From Jannaschia sp. M317 (GTDB lineage: Bacteria > Pseudomonadota > Alphaproteobacteria > Rhodobacterales > Rhodobacteraceae), in the NCBI RefSeq assembly GCF_025141175.1, contig NZ_CP081155.1, positions 2,385,001 to 2,449,000 on the forward strand: a stretch of 64,000 bases of DNA, given 5' to 3'. Under the pieces are notes generated by a model. It ran no database searches, was not told the origin of the DNA, and was given only the letters and a program-made list of their open reading frames with translations. The first letter of the stretch is position 1. Each line of letters opens with the position of its first letter. Below are positions 45,459-53,838 of this stretch, piece by piece. The translations under genes were made by a program, and so were the position numbers.

Positions 45459-46144
45459 GCCTCTTCAAACGCGCCGCCGCCCATTATGGCAAGACCCCGG
45501 AACCCGAGACCCCTTACCAAAAGGCCGCCCAGGTCTGGGACGAGCGCATCGGTGCGGCCCGGGTGCAGGCGAAGAACTGGCGCCTCATGGCCTTCGGCTG
45601 CCTGATCCTCGCGGGCGGCTTCGCTTCCGCGCTGGTTTGGCAATCGGCGCGCGGCACCGTCGTGCCCTACGTCGTCGAGATCGATCGCCACGGCGAGGCC
45701 CGCGCCGTCGAGGCGGCAAGTGCCGGGTATCGCCCGAGCGATCCTCAGATCGCCTGGCATCTCGCCCGCTTCATCGAGGAAGTCCGGGGCCTGCCCGCCG
45801 ATCCCATCGTCGTGCGGCAGAACTGGCTTCGCGCCTATGAGTTCACCACCGACCGCGGTGCGCTCGCGCTGAACGATCACGCCCGCGCCAATGATCCCTT
45901 CACGCGGGTCGGCGAGGACCAGGTCTCGGTCGAGGTCTCGAGCGTCATCCGTGCCTCGCCCGACAGTTTTCGGGTCGCCTGGTCCGAGCGTCACTACGAG
46001 AATGGCCAGCTCGTTCGCACCGAGCGCTGGACCGCGATTCTGACCATCGTGATCGACCCGCCTCGCACGGCGGACCGTCTGCGCGCCAACCCCCTCGGAA
46101 TCTATGTGAACGCGATCAACTGGTCGCGGGAGATGAGCCAATGA
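45455..46144 (+). CDS. trbF: Conjugal transfer protein TrbF (VirB8)
   Basis: The 229-aa protein starts MSLFKRAAAHYGKTPEPETPYQKAAQVWDERIGAARVQAKNWRLMAFG. It has a single membrane helix (about residues 45-65) and a periplasmic VirB8 domain with GTVVPYVVEIDRHGEARAVE and ERHYENGQLVRTERWTAILTIVI. It bridges the inner-membrane channel and the core complex. It overlaps both neighbours by four bases. Confidence 0.95.
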   Translation: MSLFKRAAAHYGKTPEPETPYQKAAQVWDERIGAARVQAKNWRLMAFGCLILAGGFASALVWQSARGTVVPYVVEIDRHGEARAVEAASAGYRPSDPQIAWHLARFIEEVRGLPADPIVVRQNWLRAYEFTTDRGALALNDHARANDPFTRVGEDQVSVEVSSVIRASPDSFRVAWSERHYENGQLVRTERWTAILTIVIDPPRTADRLRANPLGIYVNAINWSREMSQ

Positions 46145-47115
46145 CCCGACCGATCCTGCCCACCGTTCTTCTGGCCTCCACGCTCCTCGCAGGCTGCGCC
46201 AGCGACCGCCCGCCTGACTTCACCTATGACGAGGCGGTGCCGCCCTTGCCGTCACCCCCCGTGAGCGCACCCGACGACCGCCCGCGCCCGCTCCATGTCC
46301 CGCCCGCCTGGACCCCAAGCCGGGGCGGGGCGGTAGCCGCCACACCCGTTGCGCAGGTCGGCAATGCCAATGCCGCCGCGCGCGTCGAGCCGCGGCAGGC
46401 GGGGTATTTCAACGCGATCCAGATCTACCCCTGGTCCGAAGGCGCGCTCTACCAAGTCTACGCCGCCCCGGGCCAGATCACGACCATCGCGCTTGAGCCC
46501 GGTGAACGCCTGGCTGGCACCGGCCCGATCGCGGCAGGCGACACCGCGCGCTGGATCATCGGCGACACCGAAAGCGGCGCGGGTCGCGACACCCGCGTCC
46601 TCGTCCTCGTGAAACCCACGCGGCCAGATATTCGCACGAACCTCGTGATCTCGACCGACCGGCGGACCTATCTGATCGAACTCAACGCGAGCGAAGAGAC
46701 CTGGATGCCCGCCATCTCCTGGTCTTATCCGCGCGCGCCCGACGCCCCACGCGTCGCGCCGGCCACGCCGCGCATCCCGCCCGCGCATGCCCGCAACCAC
46801 CGCTACGGGTTACAGGGCGACAGCCCGCCCTGGCGGCCGGTCTCGGTCTTCGATGACGGACGCCGGGTCTATGTCGTTTTCCCGCGCGGCATCGCCCAGG
46901 GCGAAATGCCGCCGCTCTTCGTGCTCGGCGCCGATGGCGAGCTCGAGATCGTCAACTCCCGCATCCACGGCAATGTGCTGATCGTCGACAGGCTCTTCGG
47001 TGCTGCCGAGCTGCGCTTGGGGCGCGGTCCCCGGCAGGAGGTGGTGCGGATTGTGCGGATCGAGCCCCAGACCGAAACGACAGCGGTGCGGCAGGGTGCG
47101 GAGCGGGGGACATGA
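46141..47115 (+). CDS. trbG: P-type conjugative transfer protein TrbG (VirB9)
   Basis: The 324-aa protein is a lipoprotein: signal peptide MTRPILPTVLLASTLLAGC with a lipobox at LAGC. The body fits VirB9/TrbG, with AIQIYPWSEGALYQVYAAPGQITTIALEPGE, then the C-terminal domain ARNHRYGLQGDSPPWRPVSVFDDGRRVYVVFPRGIAQGEMPPLFVLGADGELEIVNSRIHGNVLIVDRLF. It forms the outer layer of the core complex with TrbI. It overlaps trbF and trbI. Confidence 0.95.
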   Translation: MTRPILPTVLLASTLLAGCASDRPPDFTYDEAVPPLPSPPVSAPDDRPRPLHVPPAWTPSRGGAVAATPVAQVGNANAAARVEPRQAGYFNAIQIYPWSEGALYQVYAAPGQITTIALEPGERLAGTGPIAAGDTARWIIGDTESGAGRDTRVLVLVKPTRPDIRTNLVISTDRRTYLIELNASEETWMPAISWSYPRAPDAPRVAPATPRIPPAHARNHRYGLQGDSPPWRPVSVFDDGRRVYVVFPRGIAQGEMPPLFVLGADGELEIVNSRIHGNVLIVDRLFGAAELRLGRGPRQEVVRIVRIEPQTETTAVRQGAERGT

Positions 47116-48248
47116 GCGAGACTTCGACCGATCCTGCTGCCGCCATGCGCCTGCGTGCCGATCCGCCGCGCGTGACGCGGATTTCGCGCAAGGTGATCAT
47201 CGGCCTGGCCATTATCGTGGGGCTCGGGATTGGTGCTGCCCTGATCTACGGCCTGCAACGCCCGGATCGGACGGCGGCCCCGGAAGAGCTGATCACCACG
47301 GACCGGCGCCAGCCCGCCGATGGTCTCCGCGATCTGCCGGGCAGTTATGATGCGATCCCGCGGCTCGGGCCGCCCCTGCCGGGTGACCTCGGCGGCGGCA
47401 TCCTCGACGCCCAGCAACGCGGTCAGCCAGTCGCAGCCCCGAGCCTCACGCCGCCCACCATGGACCCAGCGGAACAGCAGCGGCTTGCGGAACTGGAAGC
47501 GGCCCGGGTCAGTGATCTCTTCTTCCAGACGCGCCCCGGGGCGCCTGCCTCCACCGGGTTCCAGATGCCGCCTCCGGCACCGGGGGGCGGGTTGGCCGCC
47601 ACCCCGGAAACCGATCCACGTCAGGCCTTTCTGACGGCACCGCCCGACCGCCGAACGGTCGCGCCCGACCGCGTGCAGCCGCCAGCGTCTCCTTACCTAC
47701 TGCAGGCCGGTTCGGTCATCCCGGCGGCGCTGATCACCGGCATCCGATCCGACCTTCCAGGCCAGATCACCGCACAGGTCACCCAGAATGTCTATGACAG
47801 CCCAACCGGCAGCCTGCTCCTGATCCCGCAGGGCACCCGCCTGATCGGCGCCTATGACGACAGCGTCACCGTCGGCCAGCGTCGCGTGCTCCTGGTCTGG
47901 ACGCGGCTGATCTTTCCCGATGGACGATCCCTTGTTCTCGAACGCCAGCCCGGGGCCGATGCGGCGGGCTATGCCGGTCTTGAGGACCGCGTCGACAATC
48001 ACTGGGCCAGCATCCTGCGCGCGGCGGGGCTTTCAACCTTGGTGGCCGTCGGCGCGGAACTCTCCCTGGACGAGGAGGACCGCCTCGCCCGTGCCCTCCG
48101 TGACGGGGCCTTGGATACGATCAATGAGGCCGGCCAGCGCATCGTTCAACGCCAGCTCGAGGTCCCGCCGACACTCACCATCCGCCCGGGCTTCCCCGTC
48201 CGTGTGATCGTCACGCGCGATCTCGTCTTCGTGCCATTCGGAGGCTGA
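47112..48248 (+). CDS. trbI: TrbI/VirB10 family protein
   Basis: The 378-aa protein has a short cytoplasmic N-terminus, one membrane helix (VIIGLAIIVGLGIGAALIYGL), and a proline-rich periplasmic spacer (residues about 70-195). The VirB10 domain follows: YLLQAGSVIPAALITGIRSDLPGQITAQVTQNVYDSPTGSLLLIPQGTRLIGAYD, then RRVLLVWTRLIFPDGRSLVLERQPGADAAGYAGLEDRVDNHW. It spans the envelope as the energy-sensing part of the channel. It overlaps trbG and is one base from DUF2274. Confidence 0.95.
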   Translation: MSETSTDPAAAMRLRADPPRVTRISRKVIIGLAIIVGLGIGAALIYGLQRPDRTAAPEELITTDRRQPADGLRDLPGSYDAIPRLGPPLPGDLGGGILDAQQRGQPVAAPSLTPPTMDPAEQQRLAELEAARVSDLFFQTRPGAPASTGFQMPPPAPGGGLAATPETDPRQAFLTAPPDRRTVAPDRVQPPASPYLLQAGSVIPAALITGIRSDLPGQITAQVTQNVYDSPTGSLLLIPQGTRLIGAYDDSVTVGQRRVLLVWTRLIFPDGRSLVLERQPGADAAGYAGLEDRVDNHWASILRAAGLSTLVAVGAELSLDEEDRLARALRDGALDTINEAGQRIVQRQLEVPPTLTIRPGFPVRVIVTRDLVFVPFGG

Positions 48249-48249
48249 C

Positions 48250-48495
48250 ATGACCAAGCTGAAACTCGGTCCGATTCCGGACGACAAGCCTGTGAAACTC
48301 ACCGTGGAACTGCCCGCAGAACTGCATCGCGATCTCATCGCCTATGGCGAGATCCTCGGCCGGGAAGCCGGACAGGGGCCGGTAGAGCCGATCAAGCTGA
48401 TTGCCCCCATGCTTGAACGTTTCATCGCGACGGACCGCGGATTTGCCAATGCTCGGCGTTCGCTCTCCAAGAACGGAAGTAGCAAAGCACAGTAA
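48250..48495 (+). CDS. DUF2274 domain-containing protein
   Basis: The 81-aa product (MTKLKLGPIPDDKPVKLTVELPAELHRDLIAYGEILGREAG, then VEPIKLIAPMLERFIATDRGFANARR) matches DUF2274, a ribbon-helix-helix-like small protein that ends the trb operon in this ICE family. It starts one base after the trbI stop. Its role is unknown; a DNA-binding function is suggested by the N-terminal pattern. It is the last gene that clearly belongs to the element. Confidence 0.88.
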   Translation: MTKLKLGPIPDDKPVKLTVELPAELHRDLIAYGEILGREAGQGPVEPIKLIAPMLERFIATDRGFANARRSLSKNGSSKAQ

Positions 48496-48845
48496 TTGAT
48501 CAGAGGCTCCACGTTTCCAACAGGACCAAGACGGCGCGCCGGCATGACGGGAACATCAGTCTGGGGATCACTTTGAATAATCTTTATTTACTTTTAATGA
48601 CTTAAGTCAGGGCGTGTACAAAATATGTTCATTGTTAGATCGCACTCTGTCATGGTGCGTCGCGTAATTTCCAGCCAAGTGTGTTCAGTTACAGGCTATT
48701 TGGGATCGCGATCCGCACAAATTGTCCAGCTTGCAACCAGACGAAACTCGCCAGAAAATTGAAGCGGAATGAACGTCCGCTTGATAATTTGCTTCGGTCT
48801 CCGCCAGTTCCAAATCTTCTTGTTTCTTGAGGAGGCGCGACGGTG
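48496..48845. other. AT-rich intergenic region at the right side of the element
   Basis: These 350 bases are clearly richer in A+T than either flank. They contain two perfect 12-bp palindromes, TGACTTAAGTCA (48598-48609) and GGATCGCGATCC (48703-48714). A minus-strand hairpin (48763-48781) can terminate the efflux operon. No gene, no tRNA piece and no copy of the tRNA-Arg 3' half was found. The right end of the element may lie here, but nothing proves it. Confidence 0.45.
48763..48781 (-). terminator. Possible terminator of the RND efflux operon
   Basis: Read on the minus strand, AGCGGA and TCCGCT pair around a 7-base loop and are followed by CAATTTTC. The position, about 65 bases after the efflux permease stop, suits an intrinsic terminator of moderate strength. 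Confidence 0.45.
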
Positions 48846-51800
48846 TCAGCGACCCTCTGGAACGGCAAGATGGCCCTGTTTCCTTGGCCGCACGTCCTCG
48901 AGTGCTGCATAGAACGCAGGCAACACCAACAGGATCAGAACCGTTGCGGCGAGCAGGCCGAAGACCACGGAAATCACCAGTGGCTTGAGCGTCTGGGCCT
49001 GGGTCGAGGTCTCCAGCAGCAGTGGCGCCATGCCCATGATCGTGGTTGAAACCGAGACGAAGATCGGGCGGAACCGCGACCGCACAGCCTCGCCTACGGC
49101 CAGCGCGGCGGACAGTCCCTCGGCGCGACGTGCGTTGATGACGCCGACCAAGAGGATCGCGTTGTTCACCACGATGCCCGCGAGCGAGGCCGCCCCCACC
49201 AGAGACGGCATGGAAATGTTGTAGCCCATCAGGACATGGCCCCAGATCACGCCCAGAAATGCCAGCGGGATGGTGATCATCACAATCAACGGCTCGACGT
49301 AGCTGCGGAACTGGAAGCTGAGCACGAGGTAGATGCCCACCAGCCCGATGAGGAACCCGCGCAGGATCGAGGCGACGGTTTTCGCGGAATTCGCGGCCTG
49401 TCCGCCGATCTCGAAGCCAAGGCCGGGGGTGGAGGCTGCCAGATCGGGCAGGAAGCCCTCGGCCAGCCGTGCGGTAATCGCGTCGGCATTGCCGATGCGG
49501 CCGTCCACATCGGCCGAAACGGTCAGGGTGCGCAGACCATTGCGGCGTGTGATCGTGCCCCAGCCGCGCGCCTCGTCAATGGTGGCGATGCTGGAGAGCG
49601 GCACGGTGTCGCCACCGGGCAGGGCGACTTCGAAAAGGCTCAGGTCGGCGCGGGTGGTGCGGTCCTCATCGGCCAGCCGCACCTCAAGATCCCATGCCAG
49701 ATCACCGCGCCGGATTTCCGCAAGCTGCGTGCCGAGGAAAGCCGCGCGAAGTTGGCTTGCCACATCCGTTGCGGTCAGCCCCAGCGCCTCGGCCCCCCGC
49801 GACAGGCTCAGCCGCAATTCGGGCGCGCCGGGGCGCAGGTCGAGGATCGCGTTGCGCACACCGGCATAGGTCTCGAGTTCGGCCAGCGTGGCGCGGCCCG
49901 CGGCCTCGAGCGCGGCGAGGTCGGGGTGGGTCAGGCGCAACTCGACCGCGATGCCTTGCGGGCCGATGCCCGGCTCGGTCAGGATCAGTGAGTTCACGCC
50001 GGGCAGGGCGCCGATTTCTTCGCGCCAGAGTGTGACGATCTCGTCCAGCGTGCTGTTACGCGTCTCGGCGCCCAGAAGGTCCACCGCGACGGTGGCGACA
50101 TGGGCGCCGGTTTCGCCCGCCGACAGGTTACGGCCCAGACGGGTGATGCGGCGAATAACCAGCGGTTGCGCCTCGGGCTGTTCGGGTGTCAGACGGGCGT
50201 TCACGCGGTCAAGCGCGGCCTCGACCTGTGCGACTGCCTGGGTCGTGCGCGCCAGCGGGATGCCGGCAGGCAGCATCAGCCGCGCCTCGAGCACGTCGCC
50301 GTCGATCTCGGGCATGGCTTCGCGCTTGACCATGCCGCCACCGAGCGCACCGACGGTCAGGATCAAGGCACCGATGGCCAGCCCTGCGACCAGCCAGCGC
50401 GCCTTGATCGCGGTATCGGCCAGACCGCCGACCCCTTCGCGAAAAGCGTCAAAGCCCGCGTCGAAGCCTTTGCGGAAGCGGGAGGGGGCAGTGTCCTTCA
50501 TCCCGCCTTTCAGGTGGTGGGGCAGGATGAAAAAAGCCTCGATCAGCGAGGCGGCAAGGGCTGCCAGCAGGACCACCGGCAGGACTTCGAGCACGGCCCC
50601 CAACTCGCCCGCGAGGAAGGCCAGAGGCAGGAACACGGCAAGCGTCGTCAGGAAGGACGAGATGACACCGGGGGTGACGGCGGCGACGCCGGCGGCCACG
50701 TTTTCGACCGTCGCGTCCTTGGCGGCGTGTACAGCGATGGAATCCGCGATCACGATGGAATCGTCCATCACGATCCCGATCGCCATCAAGAGCGCCACCA
50801 ACGTCATCATGTTCAGGCTGAGCCCGGTCAGCGCCATCCAGACAAAGGCCCCCGCAAAGGCCACGGGCAGGCCCATCGCGGCCCATATCGCGAAACCGGG
50901 GCGGAAAAACATGCTCATCACCACGACGACGAGCACTAGCCCGATCACCCCGTTCTGCACCAGCATCACAAGACGGTCGCGGATGATCGATGTCACGTCT
51001 TGCACCACTTCGACGGTGATGGCGCCCGGCAGTCGGGCGGTTTCCGCGTCAACCAAGGCCGCGACGCCGTCCAGCACGCGCAGCGCGTCGGCATCGAGCG
51101 CCTTGGCCACGTCAAACACGAGCGCGGGCACCCCGTCGACAAAGGCGCGGTCCTGTGGCGGCTCGAAGCGTTCCTCGATCACCGCCACGTCGCCCAGCGT
51201 CAGCGTCGCGCCGTTCGGCAGCACCAGCACGGGGATCATGGCCAGCGCCGTTGCCGTGTCGCGTTCGGCGGTGAAACGCAGGGTCAGGTCCGCGCCTGCC
51301 CCTTCGAGCGTGCCTGCGGGCAGGTCGATGTTCTGCGCGGCGATGGCGGCGGCCAATGTGGCAGGTGTCAGGCCGTGGCTGTCGAGCACGGCGCGCGGCG
51401 CGGTGATGGACAGCGTCCGGGCGCCGAGGCCCCCGCGCGTCACGCGAGCAACACCCGGCAGGGCGGTCAGGCGGTCCGACAAGGCGTCCGCATAAAGGTC
51501 CAGTTCGCCCAGCGGCAGATCTCCCGAGATAGCCACCGAGGTGACCGGATCGGAGCGGTGCAACTCGCGCACCACCGCAGGATCGGCACGGTCAGGAAAG
51601 CTGTCGATGGCCGAAACCTCGGTGCGCAGAGAATTCACGAAACGCAGCGCGTCATTGCCCGGCGCCATGGTCGCCACGGCGCGGGCGCGGCCGGTTTGCG
51701 CGGTGCAGGTGAAGGTCTCCAGCCCCTCGACACCCTGCACCCCGTCCCACAGCGGCGCGCAGATCGCGCCTTCGACATCCTCGGCGGCAGCGCCCCGGTA

Positions 51801-51944
51801 GGGCACGGTGATCTCGGCCTCGACAGCGCGGAAATCCGGGAAGGTTTCGCGCAAGAGACCCGGCGCGGCAAAGGCCCCGGCGGCGAGGAACAGCAAAAGC
51901 AGCAGGTTGCCCGCCGTCGGGTGACCGGTGAACCAGCGGATCAT
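48846..51944 (-). CDS. Efflux RND transporter permease subunit
   Basis: The 1032-aa protein is an RND inner-membrane pump: first helix at MIRWFTGHPTAGNLLLLLFLAAGAFAAPGLLRETFPDF, a periplasmic porter domain, and transmembrane motifs including MMTLVALLMAIGIVMDDSIVIADSI. A second half repeats the layout and ends with LIVMITIPLAFLGVIWGHVLMGYNISMPSLVGAASLAGIVVNNAILLV. It would use the proton gradient to expel drugs, metals or lipid-like compounds; the substrate cannot be read. It overlaps the fusion protein gene by four bases. Confidence 0.93.
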   Translation of the reverse strand: MIRWFTGHPTAGNLLLLLFLAAGAFAAPGLLRETFPDFRAVEAEITVPYRGAAAEDVEGAICAPLWDGVQGVEGLETFTCTAQTGRARAVATMAPGNDALRFVNSLRTEVSAIDSFPDRADPAVVRELHRSDPVTSVAISGDLPLGELDLYADALSDRLTALPGVARVTRGGLGARTLSITAPRAVLDSHGLTPATLAAAIAAQNIDLPAGTLEGAGADLTLRFTAERDTATALAMIPVLVLPNGATLTLGDVAVIEERFEPPQDRAFVDGVPALVFDVAKALDADALRVLDGVAALVDAETARLPGAITVEVVQDVTSIIRDRLVMLVQNGVIGLVLVVVVMSMFFRPGFAIWAAMGLPVAFAGAFVWMALTGLSLNMMTLVALLMAIGIVMDDSIVIADSIAVHAAKDATVENVAAGVAAVTPGVISSFLTTLAVFLPLAFLAGELGAVLEVLPVVLLAALAASLIEAFFILPHHLKGGMKDTAPSRFRKGFDAGFDAFREGVGGLADTAIKARWLVAGLAIGALILTVGALGGGMVKREAMPEIDGDVLEARLMLPAGIPLARTTQAVAQVEAALDRVNARLTPEQPEAQPLVIRRITRLGRNLSAGETGAHVATVAVDLLGAETRNSTLDEIVTLWREEIGALPGVNSLILTEPGIGPQGIAVELRLTHPDLAALEAAGRATLAELETYAGVRNAILDLRPGAPELRLSLSRGAEALGLTATDVASQLRAAFLGTQLAEIRRGDLAWDLEVRLADEDRTTRADLSLFEVALPGGDTVPLSSIATIDEARGWGTITRRNGLRTLTVSADVDGRIGNADAITARLAEGFLPDLAASTPGLGFEIGGQAANSAKTVASILRGFLIGLVGIYLVLSFQFRSYVEPLIVMITIPLAFLGVIWGHVLMGYNISMPSLVGAASLAGIVVNNAILLVGVINARRAEGLSAALAVGEAVRSRFRPIFVSVSTTIMGMAPLLLETSTQAQTLKPLVISVVFGLLAATVLILLVLPAFYAALEDVRPRKQGHLAVPEGR

Positions 51945-53239
51945 TGCGGAGCCTCGACCGGGGTCAGGGTCATGCCGGGAATGGCCGGGGCGATGTCGTC
52001 GATCACCACGCGGTCGCCGGGGGCGAGCCCATCGGTGATGATGACCGAGCCGTCTTGTGCAAAACCGGCGGTGACGGGCCGCAACTCCAGCCTGTTATCG
52101 GCGCTTGCGATACGCACCATGCCCCCATGCAGTGCCGCTTCGGGGATTGCGATGAGGCCTGACATAGAAGCGCCCGAAAAGGCAATCTGCACCTGCATGT
52201 TGGGCACCAGCGGCAGGCGCCGGGGCGGGTCCGCGCCCTCATAGGGGTCGTCAACCCTGACGACGACCGGCACGGTGCGCGCACGGGCATCCAGCGCGCC
52301 TTCGATCCGGACAACGCGGGCGGTCCAGATTTGGGTCGGGTCCGACAGCGGGCTGAGCGTCACCTCGATTTGCGTGGCTGGCAGGTCGCGCATCATGTCG
52401 GCAAGGGTGATGCCTTCAGGCGCATCTCCCAGCAGGCGGCGAAAGCTGCCGATTGGCAGATGGGCCACGACTTCGGCCGCTGCGATCCCGTCGGCACGGA
52501 TCACCACCTGACCGGGGCTGACGGTCTGAAACAGCTCCGCATTTACCTCGGTCACACGCATGCCGAACGGCGTCGTCAGGGTTGTGCGGTCGAGCGCGCG
52601 GCGCGCGCGGTCGATGGCGGCCTCGCTGCGCGCGACCTGTGCCGCGATCCGTGCCTCGCGGGACGGGATAAGAGCCATCGCATTTTCGAGTTCCGCGACC
52701 GTGCGGCGGGCCAGAAGCGTGGCACGCTCGGCCTCATCGACGCGCGATTGCGGGGCCGTACCCTGTTGGGCCAGGGTCCGCGTGCGAGCCAGTTCGGCCT
52801 CGGCCAGCGCCAATCTCGCGCGTTCCAGATCGAGGATGCGGCCCGTGTTTTCCGCCTCGGCGGTCAGCTGCGCGCTTTCGGCGTCCAGCGCTGCAAGGTC
52901 GGCCTGCGACTGCGCCAACGCGAGCTCGTAGTCGGCAGGGTCGATCCGCAGCACCTCGGTTCCCGCCGGGATCAGGCGGCCGGGTTCCAGGTTGAAGTGG
53001 CGCCAGATCACTTCGCCTTGCACTTCGGCCACGGCGACCCAGGTGTCGGCCGCTCGCAGGTTGCCCCACGCCGTGGCGGTCGGGCGTAGGTCTGCTGCCG
53101 CGACCGTCATCACGCGGACCGGCAGGGCGGGTCCGCTGCCCTCGATCTGGGCCGGTCCGGGTGCCGACGAGATCATCCAGACCGCCGCGGCAATGCCGAG
53201 CGCGATAGGCGGCAGGGCGAGGAGAGGGGCGAGTCTCAT
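51941..53239 (-). CDS. Efflux RND transporter periplasmic adaptor (membrane fusion protein)
   Basis: The 432-aa product starts MRLAPLLALPPIALGIAAAVWMISSAPG (membrane anchor). A biotinyl-lipoyl-like hairpin follows with WGNLRAADTWVAVAEVQGEVIWRHFNLEPGRLIPAGTEVLRIDPADYELAL, then a long coiled coil (residues about 105-205) and beta-barrel domains. It links the permease to an outer-membrane channel. No TolC-type gene is in the window, so the outer channel must be encoded elsewhere. The start at 53239 is chosen because longer readings run into cytochrome b561. Confidence 0.92.
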   Translation of the reverse strand: MRLAPLLALPPIALGIAAAVWMISSAPGPAQIEGSGPALPVRVMTVAAADLRPTATAWGNLRAADTWVAVAEVQGEVIWRHFNLEPGRLIPAGTEVLRIDPADYELALAQSQADLAALDAESAQLTAEAENTGRILDLERARLALAEAELARTRTLAQQGTAPQSRVDEAERATLLARRTVAELENAMALIPSREARIAAQVARSEAAIDRARRALDRTTLTTPFGMRVTEVNAELFQTVSPGQVVIRADGIAAAEVVAHLPIGSFRRLLGDAPEGITLADMMRDLPATQIEVTLSPLSDPTQIWTARVVRIEGALDARARTVPVVVRVDDPYEGADPPRRLPLVPNMQVQIAFSGASMSGLIAIPEAALHGGMVRIASADNRLELRPVTAGFAQDGSVIITDGLAPGDRVVIDDIAPAIPGMTLTPVEAPQ

Positions 53240-53243
53240 GGGA

Positions 53244-53741
53244 TCAGCATTGCGCCCGGCGCATCCGCGCCAGCGTGCCGTCGCGCAGCACGAACTGGTG
53301 GTAGAGCGCGCCGACGACATGCAGCGCGATCAGCGCCAGCAGGGCAATCTTCAAAACGTTGTGGCCTTGCGCCGCGGTCTCGACCCCGCCAAACCACGCG
53401 ACCGAGCCGCTGAGCGGCATCAGGATCATCAGCGCGTATAGGCCGACATGGGTGAGCTTGGCGAGGATGCCCTGCAGTTTGTTGGCCTCGATCGCCGGAG
53501 GCACGCCGCGCTGGGCGCGCAGCGTCAGCCGCCACAGCGCGAAGATCACCACCAGCGCGCCGCCCGCCACATGGGCCAGCACGAGCGGGTCGAACCCCGC
53601 CTCCAGCCCGTCGGTGACGCGATCCCAAGCGGCCGACATCGCGTCCTTGAAAAGGTATTGCTGCGCAATCAGCGCGAAGACGAGCCAGTGCAGCGCGATC
53701 TGCAGGCGGGAATAGCCGGTCGGGGCGGTTGTGGCGGGCAT
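53244..53741 (-). CDS. Cytochrome b561 family protein
   Basis: The 165-aa membrane protein has four predicted helices with haem-ligand histidines in SRLQIALHWLVFALIAQQYLFKDAM, DPLVLAHVAGGALVVIFALWRL, KLTHVGLYALMILMPLSGSVAWFGG and IALLALIALHVVGALYHQFVLRDGTLARM. This fits bacterial cytochrome b561, an electron carrier in the inner membrane. ATG 53741 gives the normal start MPATTAPTGYSRLQ. It is the first gene of an operon with the RND pump, an unusual partner. Confidence 0.9.
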   Translation of the reverse strand: MPATTAPTGYSRLQIALHWLVFALIAQQYLFKDAMSAAWDRVTDGLEAGFDPLVLAHVAGGALVVIFALWRLTLRAQRGVPPAIEANKLQGILAKLTHVGLYALMILMPLSGSVAWFGGVETAAQGHNVLKIALLALIALHVVGALYHQFVLRDGTLARMRRAQC

Positions 53742-53805
53742 GGCGGGGGTCCTTTCGGTCTGGGCGCGCGACTCGGGATAGAGGTTGCAGTTGCCAGTAG
53801 TATAT

Positions 53806-53825
53806 GTTAGTGAGTTATAACTAAC
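53806..53825. promoter_or_regulatory. Inverted repeat between cytochrome b561 and tetR (candidate TetR operator)
   Basis: GTTAGT (53806-53811) and ACTAAC (53820-53825) form an inverted repeat with an 8-base spacer; a second perfect palindrome AGTTATAACT lies inside at 53814-53823. It sits 13 bases before the tetR start and in the divergent promoter region, the usual place for a TetR-family operator that controls both sides. Confidence 0.6.
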
Positions 53826-53838
53826 AAGAGGGGGCTGC

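Larger units (their letters stand above)
7902..48495 (+). mobile_element. Integrative and conjugative element (Trb-type, DUF3363 relaxase), or most of one
   Basis: From the tRNA-Arg remnant onward the core genes give way to a full plasmid-like maintenance and transfer set. Replication/maintenance: DUF932, ParB-like, Toprim, SSB, AlpA, RepA. Mobilisation: DUF2840, TraF, DUF736, lytic transglycosylase, DUF3363 relaxase, VirD4, CopG. Mating bridge: TrbB to TrbI, then DUF2274. This gene order recurs in ICEs and plasmids of Rhodobacterales, sphingomonads and Rhizobiales. The left end is placed at the broken tRNA. The right end is uncertain: 48495 is only the last recognisable element gene. No integrase, no parA and no second tRNA fragment were found, so the element may be degenerate or may extend beyond the window with the downstream genes as cargo. 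Confidence 0.8.

Noticed and set aside
48598..48714. Palindromes in the AT-rich gap as a right attachment site
   Set aside because: Neither palindrome matches the left junction or the tRNA-Arg sequence, so no attachment site can be claimed.
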